A stretch of 64,000 nucleotides of DNA from JAEUIE01 sp047602475 (lineage in GTDB: Bacteria; Planctomycetota; Planctomycetia; Gemmatales; HRBIN36): the NCBI GenBank assembly GCA_047602475.1, contig JASGHE010000001.1, positions 372,001 through 436,000 of the forward strand, in the 5' to 3' direction. The translations under genes were made by a program, and so were the position numbers. Position 1 is the stretch's first letter, and each line of letters starts with the position of its first letter. Below the pieces are notes generated by a model that saw nothing but the letters and a program-made list of their open reading frames with translations, had not been told where the DNA came from and did not search any database. Shown here piece by piece: positions 41,999 through 50,019 of this stretch.

Positions 41999-44293
41999 AT
42001 GCACCTGCGATCTGTTCTGTTGTTAGTCGTTATTGGCGTTTGTTTGAACTCTATCAGCTTCGTTCAAGGCCAGGAAGCCAAACGGCCTATTACTGCCGAA
42101 GACCTTCTGAAAGTCAAACGCATCGGTGCGCCTTCGACTTCACCTGATGGCCAATGGGCTGTGGTCGATGTTTCCACAATCACGCCCGGCACCAACGACA
42201 GCACCTCCGAGCTTTGGCTGCTCAGCACCGATGGCAAAACGCAGAAGCAACTCACCCGCAGCGGCGGCAGGAACAGTAGCCCCAAGTGGTCGCCTGATGG
42301 GCAATCGATTGCCTTCCTCAGCCAGCGGGCCGGCGATGAGGTGACGCAGATTTATGTCATCTCTCCCGAAGGTGGCGAAGCCCGGCGAGTCAGCAAGATG
42401 CCGATGGCTCCCTTTGGCATCAAGTGGGGTGCGGACAGCAAGACCATCTACTGCACTGCCTGGACCTGGCTCGATACGCCCTGTGACACGACCTACAACA
42501 GACGTGTTAAGGAATTGAAAGAAGGAAAGACACAGGCCTACATCATCGAAGAAGGCACCTTCCGCTACTGGGATCGCTGGATCGCTGATGGCAAACGCCC
42601 CGTTGTCTGGTCGGTTGATGTCACTAATGGACAGCATCGCAACCTGCTCGCTCACTGCCAGAAACACCTGCCGCCGTACGAAGCCAGCGAGAAAGATTAT
42701 GATGTCAGCCCCGATGGCAAGGAACTAGCCTTCGTCTCCGAAAATGTCAAAGTCCTAGGTCTCGATACTAACCACGACATCTACACGCTCGACCTCACCA
42801 ACAAGGAAGCCGAAGCCAAGAACATCACCAGCGACAACGCCGCCAACGATACCAACCCCGTCTACAGCCCCGATGGCAAGAATCTGGCCTTTCTGCGCCA
42901 GACGGTGAAGTTCTTCTACGCTGACCGCTTCCGCCTGATGCTGCGGAACAACGCCACTGGGACGACCAAGGAACTGACCGCCTCACTCGATCGTTCCTGT
43001 GGCAACCCCGTTTGGCTGCCCGATAACAACCGCATCGCTGTCGAAATCGAAGACTCGGGCATCACCAACATCGGGTTCGTGACGGTGGATGGCAAGATCA
43101 TGCGACCGAAGGAACCGGTGAGCGAGCATGCGATTAGCTTTGCGATGGGGAATTCAAAACAAGTGAGCAAACTTGAAGGCGAGATTCTAGATTCACAACT
43201 CAGCGCAGCTCAGAATGCAGTCGATGTCTACACAAAAGAAGTACCACACCAAAAAAGAGTAGGTAGCGAATCTGATGTTGATCTAGCCATAGCTCGTTTG
43301 GAACAGGCCAAGCAGAATCTTATCGCCCTCAAACTAAAAAAAATAAATGTAGAAGGAAAAGGACTTGTTGGTCAACCACAAAAGGCCCCTCGTGTCGGCG
43401 TCTACCAAGTCTCTTCCTTCGATCAACCCATCACCATCATGGCTCACCGACCAGGTAGCCAGCCTCTCAAACTAGAACACTTCAACGATGCCCTGGTCGC
43501 CGAATGGAAACTCGGCAGAGTGGAGAACCTCACCTTTAAGGGCGCTGACGATAAGAACGTCCAGATGTTCGTCATCTATCCCCCAAACTTCGATGCGAAC
43601 AAGAAGTGGCCATTGGTGCAGATGGTGCATGGCGGGCCGCACAATGCGTTCCAGAATGACTTCAGCTACCGCTGGAACCCGCAGGTTTGGGCGGCCCAGG
43701 GTTGGGTCATCGCCATCGTTAACTTCCATGGCTCCAGCGGCTTCGGTCAGGACTTCACCGACAGCATCACCGGCGACATGGGCACCAAACCTATGACCGA
43801 CATCATGAAGGCGACCGAGTTCCTCTGTGCCAAGCCGTGGATCGACAAGAACCGTGTCGCCGCCGCGGGGGCCAGCTATGGTGGCTACATGATGGCCTGG
43901 CTGAACGGGCATACTGAACTCTTCAAAACGATGGTCTGTCACGCCGGCGTCTACAACTGGCACAGCATGATGGCTTCCGACATGGTGCGAGGAAGAGCAC
44001 GCGCACTTGGCGCTGCGCCGTGGGGCGATCTGAGCAAGATCGATCAACAAAGCCCGCAGCGGTTTGCCGCCAACTTCAAGACACCCACGCTGGTGGTGCA
44101 TGGCGAGAAGGACTTCCGAGTACCAATAACACAAGGCATCGAGTATTACAACACGCTGCGTCAGAAAGGTGTGCCCACACGGTTCGTCTACTTCCCTGAT
44201 GAGAACCACTGGGTGCTGAAACCCCAGAACTCGCTGCTCTGGCACAAAGAAGTCTTCGCCTGGCTGAGCAAGACCATCGGCAACGGGCCATAG
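41999..44293 (+). CDS. Exported S9 prolyl-oligopeptidase-type protease
   Basis: 764 residues with a signal peptide (VLLLVVIGVCLNSISFVQG). An N-terminal WD-like propeller (SPDGQSIAFLSQRAGDEV, YSPDGKNLAFLRQ) covers the active site; the C-terminal hydrolase carries Ser in GASYGGYM (about residue 626), Asp in GEKDFRVP (about 705) and His in DENHW (about 737). It releases peptides in the periplasm. Residues about 388-468 (43160-43402) form a coiled-coil-like, AT-rich insert (ARLEQAKQNLIALKLKK) between propeller and hydrolase. The ending is overlapped by the repeat at 44292. Confidence 0.92.
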   Translation: MHLRSVLLLVVIGVCLNSISFVQGQEAKRPITAEDLLKVKRIGAPSTSPDGQWAVVDVSTITPGTNDSTSELWLLSTDGKTQKQLTRSGGRNSSPKWSPDGQSIAFLSQRAGDEVTQIYVISPEGGEARRVSKMPMAPFGIKWGADSKTIYCTAWTWLDTPCDTTYNRRVKELKEGKTQAYIIEEGTFRYWDRWIADGKRPVVWSVDVTNGQHRNLLAHCQKHLPPYEASEKDYDVSPDGKELAFVSENVKVLGLDTNHDIYTLDLTNKEAEAKNITSDNAANDTNPVYSPDGKNLAFLRQTVKFFYADRFRLMLRNNATGTTKELTASLDRSCGNPVWLPDNNRIAVEIEDSGITNIGFVTVDGKIMRPKEPVSEHAISFAMGNSKQVSKLEGEILDSQLSAAQNAVDVYTKEVPHQKRVGSESDVDLAIARLEQAKQNLIALKLKKINVEGKGLVGQPQKAPRVGVYQVSSFDQPITIMAHRPGSQPLKLEHFNDALVAEWKLGRVENLTFKGADDKNVQMFVIYPPNFDANKKWPLVQMVHGGPHNAFQNDFSYRWNPQVWAAQGWVIAIVNFHGSSGFGQDFTDSITGDMGTKPMTDIMKATEFLCAKPWIDKNRVAAAGASYGGYMMAWLNGHTELFKTMVCHAGVYNWHSMMASDMVRGRARALGAAPWGDLSKIDQQSPQRFAANFKTPTLVVHGEKDFRVPITQGIEYYNTLRQKGVPTRFVYFPDENHWVLKPQNSLLWHKEVFAWLSKTIGNGP

Positions 44294-44393
44294 TTGCCAT
44301 CACGCTCCGCGTGATGGTTTGCCCAGCAAGTGTTAAATACAATTCAGTACGACTTAGTCACCGCTCCATCACGCGGAGCGTGATGGCAACTCT
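44292..44393. repeat. Two-unit REP-like element, copy B
   Basis: Unit 1 at 44292-44323 (agttgccatcacgctccgcg) and unit 2 at 44356-44393 (agtcaccgctccatcacgcg) mirror each other. Copy A has the same structure at 10284. Unit 1 begins directly at the stop codon of the S9 gene, and unit 2 ends 12 bases before the MutS-like ATG. Confidence 0.85.
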
Positions 44394-44405
44394 CCAGAAG
44401 TCTCC

Positions 44406-46205
44406 ATGACCTCAGCCCCACTCGACTATTACCGTCAACACCTCACTGCGGCCGAGCAGAACCTTCAGCTGCATGATCGCCGGGTGCAAACCCTTTCCAA
44501 CGCCCGGCTGATCGCCTTTGGTCTCGGCCTACTCTTCAGCCTGCTCGCCGCTGCCTGGTCGGGATATGCCGCTGCTGTCGTCGCTGTGATCTCGCTGATT
44601 ATCTTTGCCTTGCTGGTTTCCCGGTATCGTCAGGCTTACTCGCAGGCTGAGACGAATCGGGCGTTGGTGCATTACTACCAGCGAGGGATAGCTCGCATTG
44701 AAGATCGGTGGGCGAACAAAAACCCCTCACCCCCAACCCCGCTCCCCGGGGGGGAGAGGGGAGACAGCCACCACCCCTACTCTGCTGACCTTGATCTCTT
44801 CGGTGAGGGCTCCCTTTTTGAACTGCTCCATCTGGGCTTCACACCGATGGGTAATCACTGGCTATCCCAGTGGCTGCTCCATCCGAGTAATCGTGAGAAG
44901 GCACTGGCTCGCCAGGCTGCTGTCAAGGAACTGGCACCACTTTCAAAACACCGTGAAGATGCAGCCATCCGGGCTGTGGGACTACATCAGTTTCAAGATG
45001 AACATCTGCGGGAATGGGTCAATCAACCACCGCCGGTCTGGTTGCCGTGGGAACGGATCGCTACTGATGTCATTGTCGTACTCAATGCAGCGTGCCTTGC
45101 TGCCTGGGTGGGTGGCTATGTGCCCGGTTATTTGGCCCTGGCCGGCGTCGTGATCATGATGCTCTGGTCGAGCCGTTTACAGCCCCGCACCGCTGCTACT
45201 CTTCGTGGTTTGGATCGCCAGGCAGATAGGTTACAAACACTGGCCGGGCTGCTGCATTACTTTGAACAGCAACAGTATCAGGCACCGTTACTGCTAAAAC
45301 TGCAGGGCGAGTTAAAGAGCGGCACGCAGGCCTCGACAGCTATCGCTGAACTGGCTGGTCTAGCTCAGAAACTTGAATGGCCCCGCAATGCCTTCTTTAT
45401 TCCCATTGCCCTGCTCTTACTTTGGTGGACGAGGCTGGCTTTCAAGGTCGCCGACTGGCGACAACTCTCCGGTTCCCATGTCAACGCCTGGCTCGATGCA
45501 TTGGGGCAACTCGAAACGCTGCACAGTCTCGCTGCATTATCGTTTGAACATCCGGATTACACGTTTCCTGAGATTGTCGAAGCAGGCCGTTCTTTTGAAG
45601 CTGTACAACTGGGCCATCCACTTATTCCCTCAGACAAGTGCCGATTCAACGATGTCTCGTTTGGAACCAATCCCCAGATGTTGCTCATCAGCGGATCGAA
45701 CATGTCGGGGAAGAGTACGCTCTTGCGAACAGTCGGCATCAGTGTCGTCCTCGCCCTTGCCGGTGGGCCGGTGAAGGCGAAGTCGCTCAAATTGTCGGTG
45801 CTCTATCCGGGGGCCACGTTGCGGGTGCAGGATTCATTGCAATCGGGCATCAGCCGGTTCTATGCGGAGATTCTGCGACTGCGGCAACTGCTCGATCTGG
45901 CTCAGGAGAAGCCGCTGCTCTTCCTCGTCGACGAAATCCTGGCCGGCACCAACTCGGCTGAACGCCGTCAAGGGGCGGCGGGCATCTTGCAAGCGCTACT
46001 CGACCGTGGAGCTATTGGCCTGGCCACTACGCATGATCTCGCCCTCACCGAAATTGCCGCCGGTTGGTCACCCCGTGCCCGCAACATGCACTTTGCTGAC
46101 ACGTGGAAGGATGAGCAGATCAGCTTTGATTATCAGCTGCAACCCGGCGTTGTCAGCCATGGGAATGCGTTGGCATTGATGCGGGCGGTGGGCTTGAAGG
46201 TGTAA
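44406..46205 (+). CDS. Membrane-anchored MutS-family ATPase
   Basis: 599 residues. Two helices near the N-terminus (residues about 35-75), two more near 220-260, and another near 340 place the protein in the membrane. The core and ATPase domains resemble MutS: Walker A SGSNMSGKST (about residue 430), LALAGGPVKAKS, QDSLQSGISRFYAEILRLRQ, Walker B LLFLVDEILAGT (about 505), and GLATTHDLALTE. The mismatch-recognition and clamp domains of true MutS are absent. Residues about 105-119 (NPSPPTPLPGGERG) are encoded by a dispersed repeat inserted in frame. Function unknown. It ends convergently with the tandem propeller-like genes. Confidence 0.9.
   Translation: MTSAPLDYYRQHLTAAEQNLQLHDRRVQTLSNARLIAFGLGLLFSLLAAAWSGYAAAVVAVISLIIFALLVSRYRQAYSQAETNRALVHYYQRGIARIEDRWANKNPSPPTPLPGGERGDSHHPYSADLDLFGEGSLFELLHLGFTPMGNHWLSQWLLHPSNREKALARQAAVKELAPLSKHREDAAIRAVGLHQFQDEHLREWVNQPPPVWLPWERIATDVIVVLNAACLAAWVGGYVPGYLALAGVVIMMLWSSRLQPRTAATLRGLDRQADRLQTLAGLLHYFEQQQYQAPLLLKLQGELKSGTQASTAIAELAGLAQKLEWPRNAFFIPIALLLLWWTRLAFKVADWRQLSGSHVNAWLDALGQLETLHSLAALSFEHPDYTFPEIVEAGRSFEAVQLGHPLIPSDKCRFNDVSFGTNPQMLLISGSNMSGKSTLLRTVGISVVLALAGGPVKAKSLKLSVLYPGATLRVQDSLQSGISRFYAEILRLRQLLDLAQEKPLLFLVDEILAGTNSAERRQGAAGILQALLDRGAIGLATTHDLALTEIAAGWSPRARNMHFADTWKDEQISFDYQLQPGVVSHGNALALMRAVGLKV
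44720..44764. repeat. CCCTC/GAGGG repeat inside the MutS-like gene
   Basis: The family hairpin (cccctcacccccaac through ggggggagaggggag) lies inside the coding region and keeps the frame, adding a Pro/Gly-rich peptide. Flanking residues appear continuous (DRWANK and DSHHPYSADLDLF). Confidence 0.85.
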
Positions 46206-46242
46206 CGGCGCGAGCCGGGCCCCGTCAGGGCCCGGAGGGACG
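46206..46242. repeat. GCCCCGTCAGGGC repeat, copy 1
   Basis: The palindrome ccgggccccgtcagggcccg fills the gap between the stop of the MutS-like gene and the stop of the first tandem propeller-like gene. The minus-strand TGA stop of that gene lies within it. A second copy is at 48664. Confidence 0.8.
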
Positions 46243-47424
46243 TGGCCGCATACATCGAACCATCACATAAATCAAAAGATAAACGACCATGCCAATCGCC
46301 AGCGCATTGGGCAAGAGTGGGCCGTGACGGCGTACCATGATCGAGCCATTGGAAATCGCTGGATTGGTGTACTCCACATCCACTTTGTCGTTGATATTCA
46401 AGCTACCGTAATAGGGTTCTTCGTATCGAGAAATCGTTTCGAAGTTTTCGTTTAGGGTCAATCCAGTTTTGATGAATTGCATCTCGATGTAAGAACTCAC
46501 CATAAAACCCCATTGAACCAGGCGTTCACATAGCGCTCGGTACTGCTGAGGCCAATTACGCATCCTGCCGTTGGTAATATGCCAGTTGCCGTTACCGTCT
46601 TCGCACCAGTCTATCTGATCTAAGCTCATCACGGCTTCCATTTCTATTCGTGTTTCTTTCTTTAGTACCTTGATTTCCCGTCCATCCCACTTCCACCGAC
46701 TCAGCAAGATCCCAGGGTTATTTCCAAGCAACGTCAATGATCCTTGCCTGTCAAAACTGAGCTTATATTTCCTGCCTCTGAGTTTCTGGGAAGCCAGGAC
46801 TTTCCCCGATTCCCAATCGAGTATGAGCAACGCAGATTTCTGAGTAACCGCTACCCAATTGCCATCCGGTGAAATATGTGCTGAATTGATCTCAGCAAGC
46901 TCGAACTTTCGAAGCTGTCTGGTTCTGGAATCAAAGAGCAACAGTTGTGTTGGCGTGGGTATTGCCACTTTTTCGCCTCTGACACCGAAATCAGCATCTG
47001 CCATGACCCCAAACAACTCATTGGTCAGTGACTTTCCCGTTAGTGCGTCAAATATCTTGATCGCAAAGTTTCCTCCCGAGCCATTCTTGATGACGCCCGG
47101 AAAGCCAATGACTACCAACTCATGCTCGCCAGGCTGCTTTTGATCATGTGGAACGATCACCGGCAAGTACCTTTGCCCTGGCAGATCAAGATCGACCGTT
47201 TTCAGTATTCTGCCATCCAGCAGATCTCGAGTTTCCACCGTGTATGTGCTCCTCTGGTTTCGCACCAGCAGCGAGACTAATTCGCCTTCTGTTTGGTGAT
47301 GCGTCACATAGTAGGCAGCATCATGGCCCGTCTGTTCCCAGAGTGGTTCACTCAAGAGCAGCCAGGACACTATTGCGGTCAATGTCGCAAGAAACAGGAA
47401 GAGGAGATGCCAGTGGAGTTTCAT
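46225..47424 (-). CDS. Tandem paralogue 1: anchored propeller-like protein
   Basis: 399 residues, not a family I recognise. One N-terminal helix (HLLFLFLATLTAIVSWLLL) and one C-terminal helix (NALAIGMVVYLLIYVMVRCM) frame an extracytoplasmic middle with WD/quinoprotein-like text: VAIPTPTQLLLFDSRTRQLR, ISPDGNWVAVTQKSALLILDWESGK, LSRWKWDGREIK. The same architecture occurs in the two following genes. Its TGA stop is supplied by the palindromic repeat (PSGP end). Gene 2 stops 4 bases before its ATG. A GATACA hexamer 8 bases before ATG may be a promoter, or translation may be coupled. Function unknown. Confidence 0.72.
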   Translation of the reverse strand: MKLHWHLLFLFLATLTAIVSWLLLSEPLWEQTGHDAAYYVTHHQTEGELVSLLVRNQRSTYTVETRDLLDGRILKTVDLDLPGQRYLPVIVPHDQKQPGEHELVVIGFPGVIKNGSGGNFAIKIFDALTGKSLTNELFGVMADADFGVRGEKVAIPTPTQLLLFDSRTRQLRKFELAEINSAHISPDGNWVAVTQKSALLILDWESGKVLASQKLRGRKYKLSFDRQGSLTLLGNNPGILLSRWKWDGREIKVLKKETRIEMEAVMSLDQIDWCEDGNGNWHITNGRMRNWPQQYRALCERLVQWGFMVSSYIEMQFIKTGLTLNENFETISRYEEPYYGSLNINDKVDVEYTNPAISNGSIMVRRHGPLLPNALAIGMVVYLLIYVMVRCMRPRPSGP

Positions 47425-47428
47425 GGCG

Positions 47429-48634
47429 TTACTGTATCACAACTTGATGCTTCATACATCGAGCAAAGACATAAAGCAAAAGATAGATCACCATACACAA
47501 CGCTAGCGCATTGGGCCACACCGGCGAGGTATTCCATAGGGCGACAATCGTCGCGGAGGATTGATCCACACGACGTATCTCAACGGCATACTGCTGGTTC
47601 AATTGAATTCCCTTGCTCTCGATTGGTTCGTGATACTCTCTAACTATCCGATCCTTGTCATCGAGAGCATGCCAATGGAAACCATGTTCCCTGGGGAACC
47701 ATCGTGATATGGGGACATGATGTTCCTCCAGCCAGACCAGGAGAGGCTTCAAGTGCAGAGGCCAATCTTCATTAGTGTTCACGCAGACATGCAACAGACC
47801 GTTGGGATGAGACTTGTGTAAGAGTGGCCACATATTGCTTGATAACACAATTCCAGGCGAAAGTTGATGTAACATTTCACCATCCCAGCGCCAGCGGCTG
47901 ATCTCCTGGCCCGCTAACACGCTCATGGAAAGTACCACGGTATCATGGGTGATGAACCCCAGGGAATACACCTGTTTAGTAAAGCCTAGCGGCCTGACGA
48001 CCTTGCCGGTTTTCCAATCAATGAAGCACAACAGCGATTCATAGTCGGTGCAGGCCAGCCACCGGCCATCCAGAGAAAACTTGAGATTCCCAGGGTTTTT
48101 TATTGGCACCGTTCGTGCTTGAGCAGTCTTCCCTTCCAATAACCATACCTGCTCTGCACCACCGATGGCCACTCGATCCCTATGTTGTGTTACGGATCCC
48201 ATTCCACGCAGAATAAATGGTTCCTGGCTAAGCAGTTGACCAGTTTGGCTATCCAGGAGCCAGATTCGTTCCTCGACTTTCAAACCGCCCCCTGGCTGAG
48301 ACTCGTTCCAATGGTCAACGAATACTATGGGAGCCTCGGGGGACACTTGCTTGCCTCGATTCGTAGACTGGGTAATTCCTTTCACTGCTGGAATAGCCAG
48401 CGGCACCGACCGTATGACCTGGCTATCAATACCTGAACGTGTCTCCAGTCGCCAATTCGACTTGTTAGTATCGCATACGAGGGTATGCCATTCATTTCGA
48501 ACGAGATCAACTCCGGCGCTGCGAACCGTGCGCTCATCTTGCAACTGCCAGACCGGCCCGCGCGGCCACGACCAGAAGAGCCCCATAGCGATGGAGGCAA
48601 CGAGCAGCGACAGCAGATGCCAGCGAAGTTTCAT
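47429..48634 (-). CDS. Tandem paralogue 2: anchored propeller-like protein
   Basis: About 401 residues, paralogous to its two neighbours. The N-terminus is MKLRWHLLSLLVASIAMGLF, with a C-terminal helix (WPNALALCMVIYLLLYVFARCM). The middle carries LLDSQTGQLL, LDGRWLACTDYESLLCFIDWKTGK and ISRWRWDGEMLHQL. The ATG at 48634 is chosen by alignment with its paralogues; a longer frame to 48706 would begin inside the neighbour's end and the repeat. TATACT (with TG upstream, extended -10 style) is 6 bases before ATG, suggesting a leaderless mRNA. The end (VVIQ) lacks the repeat-derived SGP found in the other two. Confidence 0.72.
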   Translation of the reverse strand: MKLRWHLLSLLVASIAMGLFWSWPRGPVWQLQDERTVRSAGVDLVRNEWHTLVCDTNKSNWRLETRSGIDSQVIRSVPLAIPAVKGITQSTNRGKQVSPEAPIVFVDHWNESQPGGGLKVEERIWLLDSQTGQLLSQEPFILRGMGSVTQHRDRVAIGGAEQVWLLEGKTAQARTVPIKNPGNLKFSLDGRWLACTDYESLLCFIDWKTGKVVRPLGFTKQVYSLGFITHDTVVLSMSVLAGQEISRWRWDGEMLHQLSPGIVLSSNMWPLLHKSHPNGLLHVCVNTNEDWPLHLKPLLVWLEEHHVPISRWFPREHGFHWHALDDKDRIVREYHEPIESKGIQLNQQYAVEIRRVDQSSATIVALWNTSPVWPNALALCMVIYLLLYVFARCMKHQVVIQ

Positions 48635-48663
48635 GGGAGCAGTATAACAAAAATTGCCATAAG

Positions 48664-48692
48664 AGCCTTGCCCCGTCAGGGCCCGGAGGAAC
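48664..48692. repeat. GCCCCGTCAGGGC repeat, copy 2
   Basis: Shares ccccgtcagggcccggagg with the copy at 46206. It contains the minus-strand stop of paralogue 3 and lies upstream of the start of paralogue 2. Confidence 0.8.
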
Positions 48693-49905
48693 GAACCGCT
48701 CGGCACAACATGAAGACGTAGAGCAACATGTAGATAACCACCATGATCGCCAGGACATTGGGCCAGCGTGGTGCCGTACTCATCATTTCAATGCATTTAC
48801 CGGGGGCCTGATTTGCGCCATAACTGATCTGCAAGTAATTAGTCAGCCTTGTCAATCTGAATTGCTTGATGGTCTCTTCATACCGATACACTTCACGATG
48901 ATTCCCCTCGACAACATTCCAGAGAAGTACCGTCACCTGAGGAATCCAAGTCTCCACTTTAACCCCCATCTTACTGAGAGCAATCAATGGCCAACGATAC
49001 TCTCGCGGCCAGGACATGCCTGCAAAACTCACGAAGTGCATTCGCTGTTGTTCATCCTCCATGAATATGAGCTGCATCGTTTGAGCTGCCCTGACCTCCC
49101 ATTCGGAAGTAGCAATCACCAGTTCAGGGGCAACCTGTTGCAGCGCCGTTCCATTCCACTGCCAGCGACTCAGCCTGCACCCAGGGGCGTAACGACGCAT
49201 GATAAGCTGACCGCTATTGAGAAATCTAAAGTCGAATTGATCGAAGTCACTCCAAACGGTCTTTTCGTCGTTGGGATATACTTTGATCAATTGATCTGAT
49301 TCCCAGTTCAGGAGATACAAACCATCGCTTTTCCTGCAAATGAGGTACTTAGCACCAGGAGCAATTCTAACCGCTCTGACATTCGGGATATTCAATTTCC
49401 GAATCTGATTCAGGCTGCCGTCGACAAGCCAAAGCTGATGCCTGGTAATCAATGCCGCTCGATCACCAGATATAGCTGGCAACTCAAAGTACTCACTTGG
49501 TATTGATGTAGATTCTCGTTGAGTGCCGGTTTGTGGATCATACATCAGTGCTTCATGTGTTCTGAACTGGTCATTTTTCACCACAATCACGATCAACGGA
49601 GCGTTGAATGATTTCTCTGTTGCACCATTTACCACCGTCGTCACAGTGTCTTGAAGTGCGAGATTGTCAAGTTTCACTTCCTTCAAAAGGCTGCCATCAC
49701 GGCTATCACGAGTTTCCAGATACCAGTTTTCGTCCTGCTTGTGAACGACTAAGGACCTGACTTCCAGGGTGGCTTTGCTGTAACCGGCGTGAATGGCTTT
49801 TTCATATCCAGCAACTCGCCAGATCGGCTGAAGTGACCACAGCCAGTACAACACGCCGGTGATGGTAGCAATCGCAATACCGAGGGCATGCCAGCGGAGT
49901 TTCAT
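48676..49905 (-). CDS. Tandem paralogue 3: anchored propeller-like protein
   Basis: 409 residues, the first of the three in transcription order. N-terminal helix MKLRWHALGIAIATITGVLYWLWSL is encoded with the same MKL(R/H)WH start; the C-terminal helix contains NVLAIMVVIYMLLYVFMLC. Middle repeats include ALITRHQLWLVDGSLNQIRKLN and YLICRKSDGLYLLNWESDQ, then LSRWQWNGTALQQ. The end (VRSSGP) is repeat-derived. GATACA lies 8 bases before ATG, with no ribosome-binding site. Function unknown; probably a membrane-tethered sensor or structural protein. Confidence 0.72.
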   Translation of the reverse strand: MKLRWHALGIAIATITGVLYWLWSLQPIWRVAGYEKAIHAGYSKATLEVRSLVVHKQDENWYLETRDSRDGSLLKEVKLDNLALQDTVTTVVNGATEKSFNAPLIVIVVKNDQFRTHEALMYDPQTGTQRESTSIPSEYFELPAISGDRAALITRHQLWLVDGSLNQIRKLNIPNVRAVRIAPGAKYLICRKSDGLYLLNWESDQLIKVYPNDEKTVWSDFDQFDFRFLNSGQLIMRRYAPGCRLSRWQWNGTALQQVAPELVIATSEWEVRAAQTMQLIFMEDEQQRMHFVSFAGMSWPREYRWPLIALSKMGVKVETWIPQVTVLLWNVVEGNHREVYRYEETIKQFRLTRLTNYLQISYGANQAPGKCIEMMSTAPRWPNVLAIMVVIYMLLYVFMLCRAVRSSGP

Positions 49906-49971
49906 GGCAACACTGTATCAGATCAACTTCTATTCTTCAGCTACTTTTTCCAATCAGAAGAGCGATCTACG

Positions 49972-50016
49972 AACCCCTCACCCCCGCCCCTCTCCCCAGC
50001 CGGGAGAGGAGAGAAA
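49972..50016. repeat. CCCTC/GAGGG palindromic repeat, copy 5
   Basis: cccctcacccccgcccctct pairs with the purine-rich arm agccgggagaggagag. It lies just before the minus-strand stop of mqnE and after the start of paralogue 3, which is transcribed away. Confidence 0.75.
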
Positions 50017-50019
50017 TAC

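Noticed and set aside
43472..44245. 257-residue minus-strand frame opposite the S9 peptidase
   Set aside because: The catalytic motifs are on the plus strand; the antisense protein is His-rich and low in structure, typical of shadows.
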